From Nitrospinota bacterium (lineage in GTDB: Bacteria; JADFOP01; DATKYB01): DNA of 5,282 nt. The notes beneath the pieces were generated by a model. The model saw nothing but the letters and a program-made list of their open reading frames with translations, did not search any database and had not been told where the DNA came from. The stretch is taken from positions 1 through 5,282 of the forward strand of contig DATKYB010000063.1 of the NCBI GenBank assembly GCA_035528715.1. Direction: 5' to 3'. This document shows, one piece after another, positions 1 to 5,282 of the stretch (positions within the stretch are counted from its first letter, which is position 1; each line of letters opens with the position of its first letter). Made by a program: the position numbers and the translations under genes.

Positions 1-11
1 TATTTTATCAC
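1..11 (-). CDS. rplN: Possible first codons of ribosomal protein uL14 (L14), cut by window edge
   Basis: In the conserved S10 operon order rplN follows rpsQ. After the rpsQ TAG and 13 further bases, the minus strand reads GTG ATA AAA TA, giving Met-Ile-Lys, which resembles the Met-Ile-Gln start common in uL14. No Shine-Dalgarno site precedes it, and only three codons are visible, so an ATG just outside the window is equally possible. The call rests mainly on gene order. Confidence 0.3.
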
Positions 12-24
12 GTTAACTATTTTT

Positions 25-291
25 CTAATTTTTTGTTTTTGCCGTTTCAAGAATCTCTAAAACTCTCCAGTGTTTCCTTTTACTGAGGGGCCTTGTTTCA
101 ATAATCTTAACTTTATCACCTGTTGAGCATTTACTGTGTTCATCATGAACCATATACTTTTTTGATCTTTTAACTATTTTTCCAAAAGTAGAGTGTTTAA
201 CTTTTCTTTCAACATTGACAATGAAAGTCTTATCACTCTTATTTCTTATCACTACCCCCTCAAAAATCTTTCTTTTACATTGCCCCTTCAT
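25..291 (-). CDS. rpsQ: 30S ribosomal protein uS17 (S17)
   Basis: This 88-residue protein matches bacterial S17, an OB-fold primary binder of 16S rRNA in the 30S body. The motifs are [20 protein letters not shown] (10-29), a region [19 protein letters not shown] (33-51) matching the family's HP-YGK segment, [23 protein letters not shown] (55-77), and a short lysine-rich end. The start at 291 overlaps the rpmC end by 17 bases. It is supported by AAGGAG 9 bases upstream and by the lack of any other ATG before the conserved core. A later GTG (residue 14) would delete part of the first strand. The TAG stop at 25-27 leaves 24 bases of window beyond it. Confidence 0.96.
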   Translation of the reverse strand: MKGQCKRKIFEGVVIRNKSDKTFIVNVERKVKHSTFGKIVKRSKKYMVHDEHSKCSTGDKVKIIETRPLSKRKHWRVLEILETAKTKN

Positions 292-508
292 TCAATGCTT
301 CTCCTTTTTCTCTTTTATTCTCCTTATTCTTTTCATTAAGGATCGTTTCAATCCTAGCAATATCCCTTCGTACTATTCTTATCCTAATAGGATTCCCTAT
401 CTGACCTGTTGCATCTTGAAACTTAAGATTAAACAGTTCATTTTTGAGCTCTTTTCCTTTGTTTGTTAGCTCTTCTATCGTCAGTTCCCTCAGTTCACTG
501 GCTTTCAT
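275..508 (-). CDS. rpmC: 50S ribosomal protein uL29 (L29)
   Basis: This 77-residue protein has the L29 helical-hairpin sequence: [31 protein letters not shown] (1-31) forms the first helix, a short turn follows (ATGQIGNP, 33-40), and [20 protein letters not shown] (41-60) forms the second. uL29 sits by uL23 at the peptide exit. Many L29 proteins are about 60-70 residues; this one has a charged tail ([17 protein letters not shown]) that runs 17 bases into rpsQ. The tail codons also contain the rpsQ Shine-Dalgarno site, so the extension may reflect sequence constraint rather than protein function. The ATG at 508 follows AAGGA with 6 bases of spacing and lies 15 bases from the rplP stop. Confidence 0.96.
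   Translation of the reverse strand: MKASELRELTIEELTNKGKELKNELFNLKFQDATGQIGNPIRIRIVRRDIARIETILNEKNKENKREKGEALNEGAM
301..306 (-). promoter_or_regulatory. Shine-Dalgarno site for rpsQ, inside rpmC
   Basis: AAGGAG on the minus strand lies 9 bases before the rpsQ ATG at 291. It is embedded in the last codons of rpmC (Lys-Gly-Glu). It supports the upstream rpsQ start despite the 17-base overlap between the genes. Confidence 0.65.
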
Positions 509-523
509 CTCTAATCCTTTATA

Positions 524-931
524 CTAATCATTAGAAACAAATTGAGTAGCAACAGAAAGTTTATGAGATGCTAGTCTCATTGCTTCTTTTGCAACTTCTT
601 TAGGGATACCATCCATCTCGTATAAGATTCTTCCAGGCTTAACAACGGCTACCCAAAACTCTGGGGCTCCTTTCCCTTTCCCCATTCTCGTCTCTGCTGG
701 TTTTTTTGTAATAGGTTTATCAGGAAAGATTCTTATCCAAACCTTCCCTCCTCTTTTAACATGGCGCGTTATAGCTATTCTTGCTGCTTCTATTTGTCTA
801 TTGGTAATCCAGCCGGCTTCTGAGGCCATGAGACCATAATTGCCAAAATTCAAAGTATTTCCTGCAGATGCTTTACCTTTTCTTCTTCCTTTTTGCATTT
901 TTCTATATTTCGTTTTTTTTGGCATCAGCAT
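524..931 (-). CDS. rplP: 50S ribosomal protein uL16 (L16)
   Basis: This 135-residue protein begins [19 protein letters not shown], aligning with the MLQPKRTKFRKMHKGR start of E. coli L16. It also has the family motifs [31 protein letters not shown] (45-75) and [27 protein letters not shown] (82-108). uL16 is a late-assembly protein that helps position the A-site tRNA near the peptidyl transferase centre. Arg82 corresponds to E. coli Arg81, the residue hydroxylated by RoxA (YcfD); whether an equivalent enzyme exists here is unknown. Two in-frame ATGs compete, at 931 and 925. GAGGA lies 7 bases before 931, and the family N-terminus also favours 931. Its Shine-Dalgarno site sits in a small inverted repeat. 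Confidence 0.97.
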   Translation of the reverse strand: MLMPKKTKYRKMQKGRRKGKASAGNTLNFGNYGLMASEAGWITNRQIEAARIAITRHVKRGGKVWIRIFPDKPITKKPAETRMGKGKGAPEFWVAVVKPGRILYEMDGIPKEVAKEAMRLASHKLSVATQFVSND

Positions 932-934
932 TTT

Positions 935-948
935 TCAGTCCTCACTGA
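935..948 (-). promoter_or_regulatory. Small hairpin presenting the rplP Shine-Dalgarno site in its loop
   Basis: In the gene direction the sequence is TCAGT-GAGG-ACTGA, a perfect 5-base inverted repeat with a 4-base loop. It ends 3 bases before the rplP ATG. The loop is exactly the GAGG of the Shine-Dalgarno site. The stem is short and AU-containing, so it may be weak or accidental. The pairing is seen in the sequence; any effect on rplP translation is inference. Confidence 0.4.
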
Positions 949-962
949 TAGTATAAGAATCT

Positions 963-1631
963 TTACTTTACCTCTAAAATTTCTTTTTCTTCTGTGTCTT
1001 CTTTTACTGAAAAAACTTCACCCTTGAATATCCAGACTTTTACGCCAATCACCCCATATAAGGTCTTAGCGATTGCAAAACCGTAATCTATATCAGCCCT
1101 TATTGTCTGTAAAGGAATCCTTCCTTCTTTGTACCATTCTTTTCTTGCCATTTCTGCCCCACCTAATCTCCCCGCACATTTAATCTTAATGCCCTGTGCA
1201 CCAAACCTTAAAGCAGCGGTTACACTCCTTTTCATAGCTCTTCTAAAAGAGACTCTTTTCTCAAGCTGGAGAGCTATGTTTTCAGCAATTAACTGGGCAT
1301 CTATCTCTGCCCTTCTAATCTCAATAATATTAAGAACTATCTCTTTATTTGTAAAATTAGATAATTCATTTTTTAACCTATCAACCTCAGAACCTTTTCT
1401 ACCTATAATGATTCCAGGCCTAGCAGTGTGAATATTAATCTTTACTCTATTAGCAGCCCGTTCTATTTCTACTTTCGATATACCTGCATGAAAAAGTTGC
1501 TTTTTGATATAATCCCGAATAAAAATATCTTCATGCAATAATTCTCCATAAGTTTTCTTTGCAAACCAATTAGACTGCCACTGCTTATTTATCCCTAGTC
1601 TAAAACCTATTGGATGTACCTTTTGTCCCAA
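963..1631 (-). CDS. rpsC: 30S ribosomal protein uS3 (S3), TTG start
   Basis: This 222-residue protein begins [14 protein letters not shown], the invariant S3 N-terminus. The type II KH domain carries its GXXG loop as GRKG at 77-80, within [15 protein letters not shown]. The C-terminal domain has FRRAMKRSV (129-137), [20 protein letters not shown] (154-173) and [14 protein letters not shown] (192-205), then an acidic/lysine tail. Arg130, Arg131 and Lys134 match the basic mRNA-entry residues linked to ribosomal helicase activity in E. coli. The start codon is TTG: an in-frame TAA lies two codons upstream, and no ATG or GTG fits the conserved N-terminus. A strong AAGGGGG at 1638-1644 lies 6 bases before the TTG and supports it. 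Confidence 0.97.
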   Translation of the reverse strand: MGQKVHPIGFRLGINKQWQSNWFAKKTYGELLHEDIFIRDYIKKQLFHAGISKVEIERAANRVKINIHTARPGIIIGRKGSEVDRLKNELSNFTNKEIVLNIIEIRRAEIDAQLIAENIALQLEKRVSFRRAMKRSVTAALRFGAQGIKIKCAGRLGGAEMARKEWYKEGRIPLQTIRADIDYGFAIAKTLYGVIGVKVWIFKGEVFSVKEDTEEKEILEVK

Positions 1632-1637
1632 AAATTA

Positions 1638-1644
1638 CCCCCTT
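1638..1644 (-). promoter_or_regulatory. Shine-Dalgarno site supporting the rpsC TTG start
   Basis: The minus strand reads AAGGGGG, then TAATTT, then TTG. The purine run is 6 bases from the start codon. An in-frame TAA lies within the spacer, so the reading frame cannot begin further upstream. Together with the conserved [10 protein letters not shown] directly after the TTG, this fixes a rare start codon. Confidence 0.75.
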
Positions 1645-1664
1645 AATAGATTTAAAATTTAAGA

Positions 1665-2003
1665 TTAAGTTTCCTCTAACAATAAAGTTATATGACTTGT
1701 CCTTTTAATAATCCTTGTCGCCCTTCCTCTTGCCCTTGGTCTAAATCTCTTTAACACAGGCCCCCCATCAACTGTTGCTTTTTTAATAATAAAAGAATCA
1801 ATATCACTCTTTTCAGAGCTTCTCTCTTCTGCATTGGCAATGGCTGATTTTAGCAATTTTTCAATAATCCTTGCTGAACCCCTATGGGTAAAAGCTAGGA
1901 TATTAAGAGCCTCATTCACCCTTTTCCCTTCTATGAGGGCTGTTACCAGCCTTGCCTTTGTAGGCGAAGTACGAACATATCTTACTGATGCCACAGCCTG
2001 CAT
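1665..2003 (-). CDS. rplV: 50S ribosomal protein uL22 (L22)
   Basis: This 112-residue protein has the L22 length and fold cues. YVRTSPTKARLV (9-20) opens the globular domain, KSAIANAEE (52-60) is the central helix, and the hairpin region runs ATVDGGPVLKRFRPRARGRA (76-95) followed by TRIIKRTSHITLLL. The hairpin lines the peptide exit tunnel next to uL4 and is where macrolide-resistance changes occur in other bacteria; no insertion or deletion is apparent in it. The ATG at 2003 follows AGGGG with 8 bases of spacing, and 31 bases separate it from the rpsS stop. The next gene, rpsC, begins 33 bases beyond its TAA stop. Confidence 0.97.
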   Translation of the reverse strand: MQAVASVRYVRTSPTKARLVTALIEGKRVNEALNILAFTHRGSARIIEKLLKSAIANAEERSSEKSDIDSFIIKKATVDGGPVLKRFRPRARGRATRIIKRTSHITLLLEET

Positions 2004-2034
2004 TAGCGTAACCCCTAAATTAGAATTAACTTTC

Positions 2035-2319
2035 CTATGTTAAAGTTGTAACCCTTTTTGTATGTCCACTGTGGGTTCTAAAAATCCTTGTTGGTGAAAA
2101 TTCACCTAATTTATGACCAACCATGTTCTCTGTAACGTAAACAGGAATAAATTTTTTACCATTATGAACCGCAAAAGTATGTCCTATAAATTCAGGAACA
2201 ATTGTAGATCGCCTCGACCATGTCTTAATAACTTTTTTTTCATTTTTGTTATCTAAATCAACGACTTTCTTTAATAAATTTTTATCTACATAAGGCCCTT
2301 TTTTTAACGAACGCACCAC
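2035..2319 (-). CDS. rpsS: 30S ribosomal protein uS19 (S19), GTG start
   Basis: This 94-residue protein shows the S19 signatures: [10 protein letters not shown] (3-12), [30 protein letters not shown] (33-62), and [20 protein letters not shown] (67-86). uS19 pairs with uS13 in the 30S head, near the A-site tRNA and the B1 bridges. Two GTG codons stand in a row at 2319 and 2316. The first gives MVRSLKKGP, which aligns with the usual MPRSLKKGP, but GGAGG (2323-2327) is only 3 bases from it. The second GTG is 6 bases from GGAGG, a better spacing, and would give a 93-residue protein. I kept the longer form on family alignment. No ATG is available near the start. Confidence 0.96.
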   Translation of the reverse strand: MVRSLKKGPYVDKNLLKKVVDLDNKNEKKVIKTWSRRSTIVPEFIGHTFAVHNGKKFIPVYVTENMVGHKLGEFSPTRIFRTHSGHTKRVTTLT

Positions 2320-2331
2320 AGTCCTCCACTT

Positions 2332-3153
2332 TTATTTCTTTCTCTTTAAAATATATTTATCAGAATATTTCTTTGCTCTCGTTTTAAATCCCTTTGTCGG
2401 AACACCCCACGGAGTCCTTGGGTGACCCCCTCCAGAAGTTTTACCTTCACCGCCTCCATGGGGATGGTCAATGGGGTTCATGGCCACACCTCTCACTTTG
2501 GGTCTTCTACCTAACCATCTTCTCCTTCCTGCCTTCCCAAGAGAAATATTTTCGTGTTCAGGATTCCCTACGTCTCCAACCGTTGCCATACACTCCTGAT
2601 GAATAAGTCTCACTTCTCCTGACCTGAGTTTAATATGTGCAAAATTTCCTTCTTTAGCTAATATTTGAGCTGAACAACCCGCGCTTCTTACTAACTGGGC
2701 CCCTTTCCCTTTACTAATTTCAATGTTATGTATTACTATACCTACTGGTATATTCTTGAGAGGAAGAGCGTTGCCAGATTTAATATCTACAGAACTACCT
2801 GAGATAATTGTATCTCCCACCCTAAGACCGTTAGGGGCTATAATATATCTTTTTTCCCCGTCTTTATAATTAAGTAAAGCGATCCTTGCAGACCTATTGG
2901 GATCATATTCAATAGAAGCAATTTTTGCAGGAATATCAAACTTATCCCTTTTAAAATCAATGATTCTGTAACTTCTTTTATGTCCTCCCCCCCTGTGACG
3001 AATCGTAATTCTTCCAAGATTATTTCTCCCTCCTCTCTTCTTAGAGGGCATTAACAGACTTTTTTCAGGAGAGGTTTTTGTGATCTCCTCAAAAGTAAAA
3101 ACACTTTGAAATCTTCGCCCAGGAGAAGTAGGTTTATATTTCTTTATAGGCAT
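2332..3153 (-). CDS. rplB: 50S ribosomal protein uL2 (L2)
   Basis: This 273-residue protein has the expected L2 length. It starts [15 protein letters not shown] and has [20 protein letters not shown] at 38-57, the OB-like and SH3-like RNA-binding domains in the middle, and the C-terminal signature [18 protein letters not shown] at 225-242 followed by [12 protein letters not shown]. uL2 binds 23S rRNA, is needed for subunit joining and supports the peptidyl transferase centre. His230, the first histidine of DHPHGGGEG, is the counterpart of E. coli His229, which is implicated in activity. The ATG at 3153 follows GAGG with 5 bases of spacing. The gene is followed after 12 bases by rpsS. Nothing is missing or odd. 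Confidence 0.98.
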   Translation of the reverse strand: MPIKKYKPTSPGRRFQSVFTFEEITKTSPEKSLLMPSKKRGGRNNLGRITIRHRGGGHKRSYRIIDFKRDKFDIPAKIASIEYDPNRSARIALLNYKDGEKRYIIAPNGLRVGDTIISGSSVDIKSGNALPLKNIPVGIVIHNIEISKGKGAQLVRSAGCSAQILAKEGNFAHIKLRSGEVRLIHQECMATVGDVGNPEHENISLGKAGRRRWLGRRPKVRGVAMNPIDHPHGGGEGKTSGGGHPRTPWGVPTKGFKTRAKKYSDKYILKRKK

Positions 3154-3173
3154 TTCACCCTCATGAATCTAAA

Positions 3174-3467
3174 TTATTTTACACCCTCAAAAAATTCTAT
3201 TTTGTCACCTTCTTTTAAGGTGATAATTGCCTTCTTCCAATCAGGCCTCTTCCCTTCTTTAAATCTCAATCTCCTTTTCTTCCCTCTGATCATTACTATA
3301 TGAACATCTAAAACATCAACATTAAAGATATTGGAAATAGCCTTTTTTATCTCTTTCTTATTAGCATTAGCATCTACTTGAAATACAACTTTATTTTCCT
3401 TCTCTGTAAAGAGAGTGGTCTTTTCAGTAATAACAGGCCTTTTAACAATAACGAATGGGTCTCGCAT
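3174..3467 (-). CDS. rplW: 50S ribosomal protein uL23 (L23)
   Basis: This 97-residue protein matches bacterial L23. The N-terminal motif KRPVITEKTT is at 9-18, a basic segment RGKKRRLRFKEGKRPDWKKA is at 61-80, and the end reads ITLKEGDKIEFFEGVK. uL23 lies at the polypeptide exit and is the docking site for trigger factor and SRP. Glu15, in ITEK, corresponds to the trigger-factor-contacting Glu18 of E. coli. The ATG overlaps the rplD stop by one base (TAATG), which is typical of translational coupling. A GAGGAG lies inside the end of rplD, 11 bases before the start, a slightly long spacing. The gap to rplB is 20 bases. Confidence 0.97.
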   Translation of the reverse strand: MRDPFVIVKRPVITEKTTLFTEKENKVVFQVDANANKKEIKKAISNIFNVDVLDVHIVMIRGKKRRLRFKEGKRPDWKKAIITLKEGDKIEFFEGVK

Positions 3468-4090
3468 TATGAAAGTCGCTCCTCAATCTTGTGTAGTGAC
3501 TCCTCGGTTAATATTACAGTATCATAATAAAGTAAATCATATGCATTCAGGCCTTCTACTCTAAGAACCTTTGCATAGCGTAGGTTTCTCACCGAGAGTT
3601 CTAAGTTCTTATTTTCTTCAGAAACAATTAAAATAACGCTTCCAGAAACATTTAGATCCTTTAGCAAAGAAATAATCAATTTTGTCTTTGGCTCTCCTAT
3701 TTCTATTTTTTCAATCACTTTCAAACTATTGTTCTGGACTTTAGAGGTCAAAATAGACCTTAAAGCTTGCTTCCTAACTTTTTTAGGAACTTTATATGAA
3801 AAATCTCGAGGATGAGGACCAAAAATGATTCCTCCCCCTCTCCACAAAGGAGACCTTGGAGTACCTGCTCTTGCTCTTCCTGTCCCCTTTTGCCTCCATG
3901 GTTTAGCACCTGTAGCGTTAACTTTTGATCTATTCTTAGTTGATGATGTCCCCCTTCTACGATTTGCCAATTGCATAACGACAACATCATGTATAAGGTG
4001 CTCTTTTATTTTTGTATTAAAAATATCTTCTTTTACAGAAGCACTTTTTTTAATATTATTTTTTGTATCAACAATATCCAGATTTATCAT
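3467..4090 (-). CDS. rplD: 50S ribosomal protein uL4 (L4)
   Basis: This 207-residue protein has the L4 family length. It carries the basic extended-loop signature: ANRRRGTSSTKNRSKVNATG (42-61), KPWRQKGTGRARAGTPRSP (63-81) and LWRGGGIIFGPHPRDFSYKVPKK (82-104). The C-terminal part (about 105-207) is the globular domain. In the 50S subunit the loop reaches the exit-tunnel constriction opposite uL22. In E. coli L4 also represses its own operon through the S10 leader, but no such leader is present here. The ATG start is at 4090. The 35-base gap before it, the longest in the window, holds no recognisable Shine-Dalgarno site, so translation may depend on ribosomes finishing rplC. The TAA stop overlaps the rplW ATG by one base. 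Confidence 0.97.
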   Translation of the reverse strand: MINLDIVDTKNNIKKSASVKEDIFNTKIKEHLIHDVVVMQLANRRRGTSSTKNRSKVNATGAKPWRQKGTGRARAGTPRSPLWRGGGIIFGPHPRDFSYKVPKKVRKQALRSILTSKVQNNSLKVIEKIEIGEPKTKLIISLLKDLNVSGSVILIVSEENKNLELSVRNLRYAKVLRVEGLNAYDLLYYDTVILTEESLHKIEERLS

Positions 4091-4110
4091 TTTACTATTA
4101 GTTAATCTAT

Positions 4111-4132
4111 ATAATTACTTTATAATTACTTT
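4111..4132. repeat. Perfect 11-base tandem duplication at the rplC stop
   Basis: ATAATTACTTT occurs twice back to back, at 4111-4121 and 4122-4132 on the plus strand. Read in the gene direction the unit is AAAGTAATTAT. The first copy holds the rplC TAA stop, and the second copy lies in the rplC-rplD gap. Eleven is not a multiple of three, so the copies are in different frames. This looks like a small slippage duplication that lengthened the gap; no function is evident. Confidence 0.8.
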
Positions 4133-4779
4133 TTTTCCGCTTTCTTCTTTTTCTTGCTCTTTTTTATAAAGAGCAACCGACCTTTACTTCCAGGAAGGGA
4201 ACCTTTAACTAAAAGAACATTCTGTTCTTTTATAATACGAATAACCCTTAAGTTTTGAACGGTAACCCTTTCACTACCCATATGTCCAGGGAGTTTCGTA
4301 CCTTTAAAAACACGAGATGGATCAGCTGATGCACCTATAGAACCAGGATGTCTGAAATATTCATGGGACCCATGAGTTGCAGATGAAGTTCCTGAAAACC
4401 CATGTCTTTTCATTACACCAGCAAATCCTTTCCCTTTCGAAATACCGGCAACATCTACATAATCTCCAGGATTAAAGATATCTACCGCAACCTCCTGTCC
4501 TGTTTGTATATCCTCAACACTGTCCACCCTTATTTCTCTTAGGTACCTCGTAGGTTTTATACTAGATTTATCAAAATGGCCCTTTATAGGCTTTTTAACT
4601 CTTTTTTCAGGAATTTCCTGAAACCCCAGTTGTACAGCATTATACCCGTCTCTTTCCTTTGATTTTACCTGAACAACCTTACATATTCCTGCCTCAATTA
4701 CGGTAACAGGAATAATATTCCCCTCATCCGAAAATATCTGAGTCATACCTATCTTTTTACCTAACAATCCATCAATCAT
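4126..4779 (-). CDS. rplC: 50S ribosomal protein uL3 (L3)
   Basis: The chosen start gives 217 residues beginning [20 protein letters not shown], the normal bacterial L3 N-terminus. Other family motifs are [15 protein letters not shown] (117-130), the loop [25 protein letters not shown] (144-168) and [10 protein letters not shown] (170-179). The protein ends in a lysine-rich tail. uL3 is an early-assembly 23S rRNA binder whose long loop reaches toward the peptidyl transferase centre. An in-frame ATG at 4794 would add MRKFG and overlap the rpsJ stop by one base (TAATG). I prefer 4779 because GAGGA lies 8 bases before it, while nothing like a Shine-Dalgarno site precedes 4794. Both glutamines of the E. 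coli GQNQ segment, which includes the PrmB-methylated Gln150, are alanine here. Confidence 0.96.
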   Translation of the reverse strand: MIDGLLGKKIGMTQIFSDEGNIIPVTVIEAGICKVVQVKSKERDGYNAVQLGFQEIPEKRVKKPIKGHFDKSSIKPTRYLREIRVDSVEDIQTGQEVAVDIFNPGDYVDVAGISKGKGFAGVMKRHGFSGTSSATHGSHEYFRHPGSIGASADPSRVFKGTKLPGHMGSERVTVQNLRVIRIIKEQNVLLVKGSLPGSKGRLLFIKKSKKKKKAEKK

Positions 4780-4787
4780 CCCAAATT

Positions 4788-4792
4788 TCCTC
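4788..4792 (-). promoter_or_regulatory. Shine-Dalgarno site deciding the rplC start
   Basis: On the minus strand GAGGA is followed by 8 bases and then ATG at 4779. The alternative upstream ATG at 4794 is preceded only by A/T-rich sequence (AAATTATA). The site itself overlaps the alternative start codon. This favours the shorter uL3, whose first residues also match the family. Confidence 0.7.
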
Positions 4793-4793
4793 A

Positions 4794-5102
4794 TTATAAT
4801 TTAATTTCTATATCAACCCCTGCTGATAAATCCAGCTTCATTAGAGCATCTAAAGTCTCAGAATTAGGTTCTAATATATCTAATAATCTTTTATGTGTTC
4901 TGACCTCAAACTGTTCTCTTGACTTCTTATCAACATGAGGGGACCTTAATACTGTATATCTGTTTTTTAATGTAGGGAGAGGTATGGGACCAACAACCCT
5001 TGCTCCTGTCCTCTTAGCAGTATTTACGATCTCACTCACAGATTGATCAAGAATTCTATGATCATAAGCCTTTAATTTTATTCTAATCTTTTGATTCACC
5101 AT
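4794..5102 (-). CDS. rpsJ: 30S ribosomal protein uS10 (S10, NusE)
   Basis: This 102-residue protein has the usual bacterial S10 length and signatures: [11 protein letters not shown] near residues 6-16, [17 protein letters not shown] at 28-44, [20 protein letters not shown] at 53-72, and the C-terminal [15 protein letters not shown]. uS10 sits in the 30S head. In its NusE role it also takes part in transcription antitermination and in coupling of RNA polymerase to the ribosome through NusG; that is family knowledge, not visible here. The ATG start follows an AAGGA Shine-Dalgarno site with 9 bases of spacing. The TAA stop sits 14 bases before the preferred rplC start. The gene lies directly behind tuf, so it is not the first gene of the transcript as in the E. 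coli S10 operon. Confidence 0.98.
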   Translation of the reverse strand: MVNQKIRIKLKAYDHRILDQSVSEIVNTAKRTGARVVGPIPLPTLKNRYTVLRSPHVDKKSREQFEVRTHKRLLDILEPNSETLDALMKLDLSAGVDIEIKL

Positions 5103-5122
5103 ATCTCTCTTTCCTTCTTCAC

Positions 5123-5282
5123 CTACTCTATAATTTCACTGATAACACCTGCTCCTACAGTCCTTCCACCTTCCCGAATAGCAAATCTTAACTCCTTCTC
5201 CATCGCTATCGGCGTAATTAACTCTACACTAGCACTTACATTATCTCCAGGCATAACCATCTCTACACCCTCAGGTAAACTT
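5123..5282 (-). CDS. tuf: Elongation factor Tu, C-terminal end (partial, 5' part outside window)
   Basis: The minus strand reads 52 complete codons in from the window edge to a TAG stop. The peptide begins [14 protein letters not shown], continues through [20 protein letters not shown] and ends [13 protein letters not shown]. This is the canonical C-terminus of bacterial EF-Tu, the final beta-barrel (domain 3). EF-Tu is the cytoplasmic GTPase that carries aminoacyl-tRNA to the ribosomal A site. The GTPase domain lies outside the window, so nucleotide-binding motifs cannot be checked. The stop lies 20 bases upstream of rpsJ with no terminator-like hairpin between them. This suggests cotranscription with the ribosomal-protein genes, as in bacteria whose str and S10 operons are fused. 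Identity is very secure; whether the genome has a second tuf copy cannot be told from here. Confidence 0.97.
   Translation of the reverse strand, partial: SLPEGVEMVMPGDNVSASVELITPIAMEKELRFAIREGGRTVGAGVISEIIE

Noticed and set aside
215-469. Plus-strand open frame of 84 codons antisense to rpmC and rpsQ
   Set aside because: It lies opposite two certain ribosomal-protein genes, its product is a low-complexity hydrophobic/Ser/Phe string, and no ribosome binding site is evident. It is a shadow of AT-rich lysine codons on the other strand.
913-920. Run of eight A in the coding strand near the rplP start, and a similar run in rpsS at 2233-2240, as possible slippage or phase-variation sites
   Set aside because: Both runs encode lysines at conserved basic positions and the frames are intact. 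Switching off essential ribosomal proteins is implausible, and AT-rich lysine codons explain the runs.
1129-1431. Plus-strand open frame of 100 codons inside rpsC with a hydrophobic product
   Set aside because: It is fully antisense to the conserved uS3 KH and C-terminal domains and shows no recognisable family or start signal.
1632-1664. AT-rich partial palindrome in the rplV-rpsC gap considered as a terminator
   Set aside because: It has no GC-rich stem, the symmetry is imperfect, and the downstream genes are clearly part of the same operon.
3760-3990. Second minus-strand frame of 76 codons inside rplD
   Set aside because: It is out of frame within the basic loop of uL4; its Gly/Gln/Glu-rich product is a frame-shadow of Arg/Lys/Gly codons.
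4091-4125. Possible internal promoter in the AT-rich rplC-rplD gap (TATATA-like boxes)
   Set aside because: TATAAT-like strings are expected by chance in such AT-rich sequence and no convincing -35 box is found at the right distance upstream in rplC.
3825-4169. Plus-strand open frame of 114 codons antisense to rplD and the rplC end, with hydrophobic stretches resembling membrane segments
   Set aside because: The hydrophobicity comes from reading Lys/Glu codons in reverse. The frame spans the rplC-rplD junction, and the minus-strand genes there are unmistakable.

Overview
This window is a bacterial ribosomal-protein operon, read entirely on the minus strand. It is the S10 operon joined to the 3' end of tuf (the end of a str-type operon). 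In transcription order, from high to low coordinates, it contains: the C-terminal end of EF-Tu (tuf, cut by the window edge), rpsJ (uS10), rplC (uL3), rplD (uL4), rplW (uL23), rplB (uL2), rpsS (uS19), rplV (uL22), rpsC (uS3), rplP (uL16), rpmC (uL29) and rpsQ (uS17). The last few bases may hold the first codons of rplN (uL14). All eleven complete genes have the expected family length and signature motifs, and none looks broken.

Genes are packed tightly. Gaps run from 12 to 35 bases, rplD/rplW overlap by one base (TAATG) and rpmC/rpsQ overlap by 17 bases. No gene-free stretch exceeds 35 bases. I see no internal promoter, terminator, RNA gene, mobile element or CRISPR array. The tuf-rpsJ gap is only 20 bases, so there is no room for the long S10 leader through which L4 regulates this operon in gammaproteobacteria. 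Expression here probably comes from a promoter upstream of tuf, outside the window.

The organism is a bacterium: the proteins are bacterial-type, most genes have Shine-Dalgarno sites, and GTG and TTG starts are used. The DNA is AT-rich, with many A/T-ending codons and lysine-rich proteins. The tuf-rpsJ junction is found in many phyla outside Gammaproteobacteria, so it does not identify the lineage. An uncultured AT-rich lineage of the Planctomycetota/Omnitrophota/deltaproteobacterial sort is only a guess.

The products are core parts of both ribosomal subunits: uS10, uS19, uS3 and uS17 in the 30S, and uL3, uL4, uL23, uL2, uL22, uL16 and uL29 in the 50S. EF-Tu delivers aminoacyl-tRNA to the finished ribosome. 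This is a conserved housekeeping region and I found no new biological system. The points worth a second look are local: start-codon choices, a Shine-Dalgarno site in a small hairpin loop, an 11-base tandem duplication at the rplC stop, and the rpmC/rpsQ overlap.
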